Part shown: positions 34,760 through 45,545 of the stretch, piece by piece
Numbering within the stretch: position 1 is the stretch's first letter
Layout of the letters: every line of letters begins with the position of its first letter
NCBI RefSeq assembly: GCF_015832195.1
Contig: NC_052032.1
Location: forward strand, 3,664,618-3,728,617
Source of the DNA: Motacilla alba alba
Taxonomy: Eukaryota > Chordata > Aves > Passeriformes > Motacillidae
Length of the DNA: 64,000 bases
Direction: 5' to 3'
Notes under the pieces: generated by a model
What the model saw: the letters and a program-made list of their open reading frames with translations, nothing else
What the model was told of the DNA's origin: nothing
Databases searched by the model: none
Program-made: the position numbers and the translations under genes

Positions 34760-35460
34760 TAATAGATTATTATATACATTAATAAATCTGTCACTATAAA
34801 AATAGATCTTTATACGTAAAAGTCTGATTTCAATTGCAAATTGGAGGGGGAAGGAAGCAGAAGAAGAGATAAAGTTTTATTCAAGATGTCTCCTTTGAAG
34901 GAAACTGAACAAATGTACTTTCCTCCTTCATATATTCATGAGATGACTGCTTCCCTACCCTGTTCTCCACCACCCTCAGCTCCGGGCTCGGAGCCAGCGC
35001 AGCCCTTATCTGGTACGAGGCAGAGAAAAAAAAAGTCCTGATAGGATCAGAAGTTTTCAGTAGTTTAACAAATCTGGGGAACAGTCTCCATTGGGTTCTA
35101 ATAAAGCTTTAGGAGCGTGACGGGAAAGGGGATGCTGGGAAAGGCTGGTGTGCAGTGGAGGGGGGATAGAGAACAGCATCCTGCAGTGGGGACAGGGACC
35201 CCAGGGCACCCCAAAACCCTTCTGGACATGCACTCACTCTTTGCTTTTCACCTTTATTGCAAGCTTTGCCATTTCCCCCATCAGCAGCAGAGAACATCTG
35301 CAGCTCCCAGGCTCACTGCAGCTGGGTGGGCAGGAGCTGGCAGGACCCCCATCCCCCTGGGAAGGGCTGGGCAGAGCTGGAGCCCACGGCAGCACCCACC
35401 CGGCACCGGCTGCCCTGACCCTTTTTCATCCTCTCTCCAGTCACGGCGCTCAGTCACTTC

Positions 35461-35610
35461 CCAGCTAATTGCCTGCACTCATGTGTGCAAACTCACCGTT
35501 TACCGGGAAATGTCACGGAATGTTAATTTCATTCGGAATGCGCGTCCATGTTTTTATGATGGGAAATGAATAAGCATTGTATTAATAGCATAATTTCCAA
35601 CTCCATCCGC
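35461..35610. other. Unique block, candidate conserved noncoding element
   Basis: The segment has CpG-containing unique words such as 'ttcattcggaatgcgcgtcc' beside TAAT-core runs ('gtattaatagcataattt') and no transposon signature. It stands out from the GC-rich intron on both sides. The call is inference from composition; alignment would decide it. Confidence 0.3.
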
Positions 35611-37694
35611 AGCCGTGGCCCCGCAGATGGAGGCTGTGAGTTACTCATCACCCTGCACCTTCCCTGCCTCTCCAGCTCCCTCCTTTCCCTCCCCCCTACT
35701 CCCCCCACTTCTCCTGTTGGTAATTAAGATAATGCAATGTAATTACAAACATATTAGGAAAGATCAAACGCTGAAGAGCCGCGGTCCGACAGTCCCGCCT
35801 CTGCCTCACACCTCTGCCTGGAGAGCACCTCCCGAAAACTGATGGGTCCCTGCACTCCTGGGGCTGCTCCAGCTGCTCCTTCCCAGGGGCTGTTTCTGGC
35901 CAGGAAACCCTCAGCTCTTCAACGGGGCAAAGGCTTTCCAGCACACCCCTCCCCTAACATGTACAGGGCATTTATTTCTTTATCCCATTTGTCCTGCAAG
36001 GAGAAACCTTTGGTGGTGAGGTGCTGGCCCATCTCCCCCCAGCCCAGCACTGAGGAGGTCCAGTCCAACAGAGACTCTATTTCCCATTTTTTCAGCTCCA
36101 ATAAGCCCCTTAACTTAGGGGTTTTATGAGACATCATAACTTTTTTGCTTAGGCAGCCAGCAGAGAGGATGAGGGAAGACGGGCAGACCCTCAGTATCGG
36201 CTAATGCTCCTCAAGTTATCAAATAATTGAAAAGTTAAATAAGAACCCTCTGGAGGAAGCTTCCCGATTTGGTGCTAATGGGCACACGGAGCAGTCGGGG
36301 CTAATGTTGCGTGGAGGAGAGACACTGGCTCGAGAGCACAATGCTGACCTCCAGCTCCCTCCCTCCACCACACAGCTCCTGCAGCTCTGCAGAGCCAGAG
36401 GAGACGCTGCCCCATGGAGCCAGCTGGGGCAGGGACTCGCTGAGGGCAGGAAAAAGTCCCATCCCCATCTGTCTGAGGAGCCACTGCTGGGGGATGAACC
36501 TGGAGGCAGCAGCACTTAGTCAAGTGAGTGTGAGCAAGTGCCAGCACCCCAAAGGATGGACGTGGGCAGGACAGGGCTCCAGGAACAGCCACAGCTGGCC
36601 AGTATGGATGGGAAATGTAGCACAGTGGCCCCTGGCCAGTCTCCACCACTCCCCAGCTCTGTGCTCAGCAGCATGGTGCAGAATTAACTTTTTAGTTAGA
36701 AAATACACTTCCTCTGCCCAGCGGACAAGGTGACATTTTTCACAGTACTGACAATGCTGTGCCACGTGCCAGGATGAATGAGGGAGAGGTGCCAGCCCAG
36801 AGGAGAAGGGCAAACCACCAAAATCGCTCAAGGTGGCCAGGAGCTTCAGCTACAAAAGCAGCAAAAGTTGGTCCAAAAGGACCAACAACCTCCCGTACTG
36901 GGCAGCACATGGGTGGAGACAGCAGGCAGGAGAGAATGAGCTGAGAGCTGGTTTGTTGGCTCAGGAGAACTTTTGGGAACACCTAGAAAGCCCAGGATAT
37001 CAAAACCAAACCTATTCCAATCCACGCAGGTAAAGAAGTGAGGCTGAGCAGTGCCACACTCACAGGACCCAGTGGGAGAGTCGCGGCAAACGCCGTAACT
37101 CAGCGGGGCCGTCAGAAAGGATTGATTTGAAGCACCTTGTTAATAAGTTTCCTCTCCCACTGGTCCTTCAGGGAGGTCAGTGCCTAATGATAAATGGGGC
37201 TGGAAGGTGCCTGCAGACCCAGTATCAGCACAGGTGCCCAGGCTCAATCCATCTTCCTTAGGAGCCAGCTGACAAAACCGTCTCGGTGCCGTAGCCAGGT
37301 AAAACACAACCGATGGGAAGAGGACACGCAAACAGAGAGAAGAGGTGATGCTGCAGCTGCCCTCCCTGCTCCCTTCCCCATAAAACCCACAAGTCTGGGA
37401 TGGAATGATGGGCAAAAATCTCCACATGCCAACTGGTGGAGCCACAATGCCACTAAAAGCCAAGGAGAAAAAGGGCTGAGTGCTGTGGTTGAAGACAAAC
37501 CCATCACTCGCTCAGGTGACAGGATCCAGAGCAGCCTGAGCCCCACATCCCAAGGGCTGATGCTAACCAGCATCTGTGTACTTCCAGTAGGAATGGGGAA
37601 CATTGTGGGGTTGTTCTCCTTCATCCCACATCCTCTTCTGATCAGTCTGACTTCAGAAACCAGTGGCAGGTTTTCACTCCATGCTGGTTCCATG

Positions 37695-37845
37695 GAAGCA
37701 CCATCCCTGGAAGTGTCCAAGGCCAGGTTGGATGGAGCTTGGAGCAACCTGGTCTAATGGAAGATGCCCCTGCCCATGGCAGGGGGTTGGAACCAGATGG
37801 CCTTTTAGGTTTCTTTCAACCCAAACCCTTCCAGGATTCTGTGAC
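37695..37845 (+). mobile_element. CR1 LINE 3' fragment
   Basis: It contains 'ccctggaagtgtccaaggcc', 'cttggagcaacctggtctaa', 'cccatggcagggggttggaa' and 'ttctttcaacccaaaccctt', then ends 'ccaggattctgtgac'. This is the usual CR1 3' order in plus orientation, antisense to ASTN2. Confidence 0.93.
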
Positions 37846-40800
37846 AGCCCCGGTCAGAGCTGAAGCTCTCCCAGGACCTCTGCATTGCACACAAGATGCA
37901 ACCCAGCTGAGAAACTCAGGAGAGACAAGGACACCTGAGATCCCCCAAGGCAAGTAAACAACCATCATATTATTTTTTTAGGTTTTCCATCAGGGGAAGG
38001 AAAAAAAAAAGGATTAAAAAAAAAAGAGTCATCTTGAAGCTAATCTTGGTCAACACAACTGTCCCACAGCCCAGCTACACTTTTAAATAATGTAGTGCTT
38101 TATCAAACATTCATAGTGATGCACAAAGTGATGAACAATATGTGCCTGGCATTTATATAAATATAGTTCCTGATGGCTTATTTTCCTTGGACAGCCAACA
38201 CTTCACAGCTTATCTTCTGAGAGCTTGTGATTTTGCCTGGATGGAAAACACTTTGGACACCTGGGGAATCAGGACTACTGCACATGAAACTGCCATGACA
38301 TCCCCACTGGGCATCTGCAGCCCCACAAAACTCCACAAAATTCCTCATTCAAGAGCTGCTGCTGACTTGAGGGGCCAGAAGTCACCCAGCTGTGGCTGGA
38401 AGTGGGGGCAACCAAGGGTATTTCTTCAACTTGGGATGTTGTGGAGTATCAGGGTGAGACCAGTCCAAGCCTTGCAAAGCAGGAGGACTTCACAAATCCA
38501 GCACCTCTTCAGGATGCTCAGCAAAATGCTGGTATAATAAACCACCCTGTTTCTATCTCAGTCCCTATGGCACCATTCAAAGCCACTCTTCCAGCTGCTT
38601 CTTCCCTCCTCTGTCTCATTAAATTAATGAGCAGGTTGTAGCAAAGAGAGGGGAGAAAAACATTAAAACTTATCAGGAGCCCACCCCAGCAGCCTCTTCT
38701 CCACAGCAACAGTTGCCATGAGCCAGGAAGAGCCCTGGCTGACCCTAGGTGTTCAAACTTTAATTAGTCATTAAGCATGGGCCACAAAACCCATGAGCCA
38801 GGGGCTGCAGGACCAGAGGAAAGCCCCAAACCCCAGGAGCTTCCCTGCCCCTTCTGAGCTATCCTTAGAGGCAGGGGTGTGTTGGATATGGCTCTTGTGG
38901 GAGAGATGTCCTGAGTGTGCTCCCACACATCTGTGATGCTGCTTTGAGCCACTTTCTTGGGGGTCTAAGGGAGGGGGACCGTGTCCCACAGCCCCACCAT
39001 TCCCTCCCCCCACACTGGGGAGGACAACCCAGATTTGGGGTGGAGGTAACCATTTCCATGGGATGAACAAAACAAACCTAAAACTCCAGCCTGGCACCTC
39101 TCCATTGAGATCTCCAAAGACAGTTAATACATTAATATATTAATTATGACTGTGTTTATCTCTGCAAAGCACAGCTTTTCCCTGGCAGGTCAGGACATTT
39201 TCAAATCCACCCTGAAGCCTGAGCTGGCATCACCACAGAACCAAAGACCCAATGGCATGGCTGGTGAAACCTCTGTAACTGGGGCCCTCACTCCCTTCAT
39301 TAATGCATTCAATTCAGTTACAATTGAATATGCTGGGCTTTAAAACAGCTTGAACATCTTCATTCACTAGAGACACTACCTAAGCATGTCTGGAAGTGCC
39401 TCTCTGAATTAGGAGCCAATTCCTGCCCTGTCGAGCCCCCAGCTTTTTTTTTTACTTCTTTAAAGCTGAAAGTTGCAGCTGCTTCTTTCAGACAGGACTA
39501 GAGGACTGCAAAAAAACCACTTTTCACTGGCAAGCTATGAGAATATACATTTTCAAAGGTCCCTATAAATTACAGAAGGAGTTGGCTGGGATTAGAGCTG
39601 GGAAAAGCTGATCACGTACAAAGAGGGTCACGATCCCATCAGGTCACTGGAGAGAAGAGCCCCAAGACACATCAGATGCTGGCCTGACGCAGTGTCCCAT
39701 TTTAGCCTCCAGCCCCAGCAAACGTTAAGCCATCACTTTATTTATTAAAGGCTCAGAAAGCCTCTGGTTAATGCTGGGAATCAGGGTGGAACTGCAGCTG
39801 ACTCCTCGAGCCAACAGCAGCAGCGACAGGGGCTCCCAGCCCCAGCACGGGCACCAGGGATGGCACACCTTGGCACAGCCATGAGCTCAGCCTGGCACCA
39901 GTGTCCCCTTGGGGGCACCAGGCTCATCTCAAGGACATCATTATCAAGCCAAACATCCTGTTCCTGTTGCCTAAGTGCTCTCCCTTCTCCAGCGTGGAGA
40001 GCAGCACCATCACCTCCTGTCCATTGTGAGGGTGTCGCCCCCAACTCACACCCATTTCCAAATCTCCTCTCCAAGACACTGCAGAGCTCAGGTATTTGCA
40101 ATGAATGGCATCTCTAGGGAACAGCTTGACTTCCTGTCCTCCTCTTGCACAGCTCAGCTCCCAAAATGCCCTTTCCACAGTCCCAACATCCTGCCCTCCA
40201 GCCACAGCACTGCCTTACTTCTCCCCAGAGGAGTCTCCACTGGAAGAAAAAACAATTCTGAGATGCAGCCACCAGAACAGCTACTCCAGTGCTGGTGGGG
40301 GGCATAGGAAGCTCTCTCTGCCATCATCAGGACCCTTCCCTTGCTTTTTGCTGTTACCTCAAAGTCATTTGTCTTCCCTGCCTAAATCCCTTCTCCCACA
40401 GCTCTCCTGGGCTGCACCACCCAGAGCAGCTTGGCTGGGAGCCTGGGGGGACCACAAGTCCTGATATCAGCAGTTCTCAGTATTTCCTTATGCTGCCCTG
40501 CCTGCTGTCTGACTTGGCTCCCTCTCCAACCCCCAGATGAGGACTGGACCATTAAATGACATGGCCAGGGCTATCAGAGCAGCCAGTGGCAGAGTGGAGC
40601 TGGATCCACATCTCCAGGTGCACTCTAGGAGCCAGAGCATATTTCAGGAATGCTCAAAAGCATCTCACTACCACTGCTGAGAAAAGCATCCATGGATAAA
40701 GTAAGAGAAACTTCAGAGGTTTACCTGAGCCAACACAGCAGGGGAGAAGTAAGTCCAGGAGAGGAATTCAAGATGAGTGCCCAACCACACCTTTGATATG

Positions 40801-43800
40801 CCCATGGTATTAATCATTGGAACCATCAGTAATAAGTCCTGTCTCCTGTCTAGACTTGGAGGCCATACCCAGACTGCAGAGCCTGTGAAGCCAGCACAAA
40901 GGCCTGCTTGAAATGTCCTTTTTTCAAACATGAAAGAAACTGAGAAATAAAGATGGGTCCTTTGTTGCAGGAGTGGAATTGCAGACAGTCGATTTTCAAG
41001 TCTGATTTCTCCTCAGTTTTCACCAGGCAGAAGTTCTATTTCTTGCTGATCCTTAGGAGATTTGGTTTGGCAAAATCTCTCTGAGGAACTTGTGGGTAAT
41101 CCCATACTGAGGTTCCTGGACTTTGCCTTTGTTCACCAACTCCATCACTGTGCATCCAGTGCATCCCAGACAGGGACACAGCAGTGCCACCTGCAATGGA
41201 CTGGGGCCAAAGTCCCTCCAACAGGGCTTGATGGACAGAAGCAAAGGGCTCCTGCTGCTGTAGGATGAAGCTGTGTCTGTGAGGATGAGAGCTGTGTGTA
41301 GCAAAGGAGAAAAGCACGTGAGGAACTCCCAAAGGGATGGAGCTGGAGGCCATCTGCTTGGGAAGAGCAGGAGAGCAGAACTCATGAGGAGCATGGACTG
41401 GAAACTCCTCAGTGAAGTGAGGACAGTGAGGAGGTGACAACACCTGCACAAAGGTACCCAAATTCCCATAATCACCGAACCCCATGTACATACTGGGGCT
41501 GAGTTCAGAGAGGGAGGGTCTCCCCAGCAAAGACCAAGACCCCAGAAACTGCACCCCACACCAGCAGACACCTCTGGGCACCATGCACACCCACTGAGCA
41601 CAAAACCCCAGAGACCTTTTAATTGCCAGGGAGAACCCAAACCCACGAGGAGACAGAGTAGTCCCTGCTCCATCCCAGCTCACGGGATCCTTCTGGATAA
41701 TTAGGACAGCCTGGTTATCGCTTCCTGCCTCGCTCCATTTCATTTTATTATTAATAAAAAAAAAAGACTACTTTTCTACTTTTCTTCCTAAACTGCCTTG
41801 GATTTTTCTTCTGTCTAAATTCATCTGGGCTCTGTACAATGTCACCAGGTCAGCTTGTGCTCCTGCTGCAATTCTAATTTTGTCAGCTTTACATTTTCTA
41901 GGCAGTTGGGAGATTTTTCTTTCTTTGCTCTTTTTTTTTTCTTTTCCCCCCAAGTCAAAAATGATTTTGCATAACAGTAATAACGTTAATGGCCCTGCAC
42001 AGTGCATCCAGATTACAACTGCAGCTAGGGAGAAATAAACATCTCATCTTTGCCCTGCTGTTTATCTCCCCACAGCAGAGCCTGGTATCAGGTCAGAACC
42101 TGTAATTTCATTAACTTTATCACTCAGACACGCTTGTTGCTAGATGTCATTATTCAGCACATCACTCCTGTGTTTTGTTTGTGCTGGGATTCACTTCAGA
42201 TGCTCTGCCACCACACGGGAGCATCCCTCCCATCCACATCACTGCCTGAGCTGGGGAGGAAAGTTTGGCTTGCTGAGCCGTGATCTGCAGAACATTTGTG
42301 CTGCTCAGGCCTCCTGGGCAGGGACTGCATGGAGCAGAGCCATCCAGAGCAATTCCCTGCCTGATTCCCTGACTAGATAGATCCAGAAGTGGTGAATCAA
42401 AAAGCCCCACAGTCTTCCTCACAGAAAGAAAAACTGACCCAACAGGCAGCAAGCGTGGGGCGTGCAAATCCCCAGTGCTGGGAAGAGCAGAACCCAGCCC
42501 CTGCCATCAGCCAGTGCCCAGCGCAGGGGGAAGCTGCAGCACAGGCAGGTGCAGGGTGAGCAGAACTGCTCCATCTCCACTGGGTTTGCCATCCCTGGTA
42601 ATTAACGCTGGGAAGTGACACTTGAAAGAGCCTCTGCTGACAGCCCCTGTGACGATCCCGTTCGGAGCCCGCTGACGAGTCCCCGCTGATGCCTTATCAC
42701 AAGGCAGCTCAGCAAGAGCTGTGAGGAGAGCTTTTCCCCTGGGAGCTGGTGGATTCCCTGGCATGCAGGCACAGCTCCACAGCCATCCCCAGTGACCACA
42801 ACGAAACCTGGCAGTGCCAGCTGGGCACCAAGGAAAGGCTGATCTCATCGTGGCACTACAGCCACACTCCAGCTGGGTGTCCCTTAATGCCTCCACCTTC
42901 AAGCCAGCTGCAAAGCCATGCCCAAGCTGAACTGGCCTCCAGCCCCTGGGGATCTCCAGGTGCCTGGTGTCTGCTCACACCAGCTGCAGCTTCTCCACCC
43001 CACATGCCCCGTCCCCACAGGAATCCGGCTGTGACTGCTGCTCATGTGCAGGCCAAAAGCACCGGGGAGCAGCCTGTCTGAGTCCCCACGTTTCCCCTGC
43101 GTGTGCCACCAGGTCAGAGTGGAAAGCCCACAGCACTTCTATTCATACCTGCAGTCTAGAAACCCTGGATCTGAACCACAGCCACCTCATCCTGGGCAGT
43201 GCAGGCTCTAAGCAGCTTCAGCAGGGAGGAGTAAGCAGCACAAACCATAGCTTGGCTCCTTGAGCAGAGCCTCATCCAAGAGGGAAAAGTGCCCATCTGG
43301 GAGGAAGCATACGGTGAACTGGCACAGTCTGGAAGGATCAGACTAGGCAAGGCACAAACCTGCCTCGATCCAAGGCACAAAGCCTGACAGCATCACAAGC
43401 AGAGCTTGTGGGAGCATTTGGGAACATCTCTCCCAGCTCAGGTATCCCACAGGCAGCTTCCAGCTTGGGGCAGGAGGTCCAGTCTGTGTAAGTTCATTAT
43501 TGCCAGTTCCTGAAGCCCTTGGATAGTTTAATATTCTGCTCTAGATCTTGTTTGCTATTTTGTTTTGAAGAGCACTGAAATGCAGTTACTGCTGTCTTCC
43601 CCACTCACACAACTCTAAATAATTTATAGAAAAGCAAAACAAAGAAGAGAATATGAAAGAAGAAAGAAGGTAGCTCGGTTATGAGATATGAAGGCTTTCA
43701 TTTGTTCATTCTCACTGAGCAGAGGGTTGAGGAAACATCTCTTAACCCCATGGGCTGGTAACAGCCAGACACACACCAGGAGATGCCAACAGGGATGCTC

Positions 43801-44419
43801 AGAGCAGCACTCGAGGATGGCAGATTGATCCCTGGGCACCTCTGAATCTGTTTGAGCAACAATACCCATCACAATCATCACAGCCAGGAGTATTTTGCTG
43901 GGGGAAAGAGAGGAAAGAGTAAAGAGCATTTTAAGGGTGGAAGATTATCAACCTCAGCCACCCCTTATGACCATCACAAGGGCAGGGAGCTGCTCTCCAG
44001 ACACACTGCATCACCTAGGCTGTCCCTGGCTCCTCCATGGAGCCAAAAAGAGTCCCTGTCCCCATCCTTGCCACTGTGGCTGCTAGGTCTGTCTGGAAAG
44101 CCCACACAAGGAAGGAAGGATGGTTCAGCACCACCCCAAGATCCTTTCCCTGCACAGAGCAAGCCAGCACATCCCTTCCTCGCTCCTGCTGGAGTCACTC
44201 ACAGCACTAATATGCTTTGCTTTTGTTTATTCAGATGCATTTTACTGTGCATTGCAGGTGAACAATATTAAATGGCTCATAATAACATTTCAATAAGCAG
44301 AGGTGGGTGTAGCAGCTTCTGACAGATTTTAGAAATGCAAGCAATCGAGTACGCGTTAGCCGAAATACCCTGGGGACCGCGCTGCTCCCCAGCAGAGCAG
44401 AGAGAGAAAAGCCACAAAC

Positions 44420-44804
44420 CTTTCTTCTCGTAGTCGGGCTTCTCCTCCCCGCCCCGGCCCAGGCTCTCCAGCGTCCTTGTCACCTGGCTGCCAAACTCAT
44501 CCTCCCTGGTGCTGGGCTCTGCCCGCCGCGGCGTCTCCTCCTCCTCCTCGTCCTCATAGTCGTCCAGGATGGGGGTCTCCCGGATGGGGACCCCGATGAC
44601 GGAGTTGTGGGCCTGCAGGCGCGAGTTGCGGAAGCTCTCGCGGGCCTGGGGGCCCAGCAGCACCGAGGGGATGTAGTGGATCTCGTGGGTGGCCTCGGTG
44701 CTGGCGCTCTTCTGTGGGATGCGGCGGCGCTTGTGCCAGCGCCGCTGGGCGTACAGGGCCACCATGAACACCAGCAGCAGCAGCAGCAGCGCGATCAGCC
44801 CGCC
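44420..44804 (-). CDS. ASTN2: Astrotactin-2 exon with first membrane segment
   Basis: This 385-nt exon encodes 128 whole codons plus the first base of a split codon (phase 0 in, phase 1 out). The acceptor is GTGCTCTCTCTGCAG before 44804 and the donor is GTTTGT from 44419. The product opens with GGLIALLLLLLVFMVALYAQ, the first transmembrane helix, followed by RRWHKRRR, a strong stop-transfer basic cluster. Next come KSASTEATHEIHYIPSVLLG, then SVIGVPIRETPILDDYEDEE, a five-glutamate run, and STREDEFGSQVTRTLESLG. The end is GEEKPDYEKK. This is the first half of the cytoplasmic loop in a protein with two membrane passes. The leucine run is encoded by six CTG codons in a row. The match to vertebrate ASTN2 is very high outside the acidic linker. 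The preceding N-terminal ectodomain exons are not in the window. Confidence 0.96.
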
Positions 44805-44861
44805 CTGCAGAGAGAGCACACGGCACTGTCAGGAGCGCGCGGGGGGCGGGGAGGGGTGCAG

Positions 44862-45545
44862 GGTCATAGAATCACAGAATGATGGCTGGATGAGATCCCA
44901 AAGCCCGTCTCATTCCACCCCTCTGCCATGCGCAGGGACACAGAATCACAGAATCACTGGGTTGGAAGAGACCTTCAAGATCATCGAGTCCAACCCAGCC
45001 CCAACAGCTCAACTCAACCCTGGCACTCAGTGCCACATCCAGGCTTGGTTAAACACACCCAGGGATGGTGACTCCACCACCTCCTTGGGCAGCCATTCCA
45101 GAACTTTATCACCCTTTTGGAGAAAAACTTTTTCCTAATATCCAATCTGAATTTCCCTTGGTGCAGCTGGAGGCTGTGTCCTCTGCTTCTGTCAGTGCTG
45201 CCTGGAGAAAGAGCCCAACCCCAGCTGAGCACAGGCACCTTTCAGGAGCTGTGAGAGTGATGAGGGCACCCCTGAGTCTCCTTTTCTCCAGGCTGAGCAC
45301 CCCCAGCTCCCTCAGCATTCCTCACAGGACTTGTGTTTCAAGCCCCTCTCCAGCCCCGTTGCCTCCTCTGGACGTGCTCGAGCATCACCAATGTCCTTCC
45401 CAAACTGAGGGGCCGGAGCTGGACACCATCCACTAGGGCAAGGCTGCTTCACACCCCATCCAAGCTCGAACACTTCCAGGGATGGTGCACCCACAACTTC
45501 CCTGGACAATCTGTTCCAGTGCTTCAGCTGGCTCTGAGTAAACCC
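44862..45545 (-). mobile_element. Older CR1, split by a second CR1
   Basis: The pieces 44862-44941 and 45421-45545 join into one CR1 3' region. The left piece ends 'ctgccatgcgcagggacac' and the right piece continues 'accatccactagggcaaggc', then 'cgaacacttccagggatggt'. This is the exact order of the reverse-complemented CR1 consensus with the middle removed. Its 3' end is only about 57 bp from the acceptor of the TM1 exon. Sense is minus, the same as ASTN2. Confidence 0.85.
44942..45420 (-). mobile_element. Younger CR1 inserted in an older CR1
   Basis: It begins 'agaatcacagaatcactggg' and continues 'ttggaagagaccttcaagat', 'catcgagtccaacccagccc', 'ttttggagaaaaactttttc' and 'ctccaggctgagcacccc', a CR1 subfamily different from its host. 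It is about 480 bp and 5'-truncated at 45420. GGACAC stands at both junctions (44936-44941 and 45421-45426), so it is either a short target duplication or microhomology. Confidence 0.88.

Larger units (their letters stand above)
28570..44419 (-). other. ASTN2: ASTN2 intron, 15.8 kb
   Basis: This intron joins the 44420-44804 exon to the 28420-28569 exon. It starts with the unusual donor GTTTGT at 44419. It is mainly unique sequence. Recognised content is CR1 ends at 31.8 and 37.7 kb, AT-rich simple repeats at 34.4-34.8 kb and one possible conserved block at 35.5 kb. I see nothing identifiable in 28570-31793, 31867-34410, 35611-37694 or 37846-44419 apart from short homopolymers. The open frames at 29638-30639 and 41036-41743 show no family resemblance. 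Confidence 0.93.

Noticed and set aside
41036..41743. 235-codon minus-strand open frame and an overlapping 206-codon frame
   Set aside because: Two different phases of the same strand are open together, which argues against selection on either. No family match.
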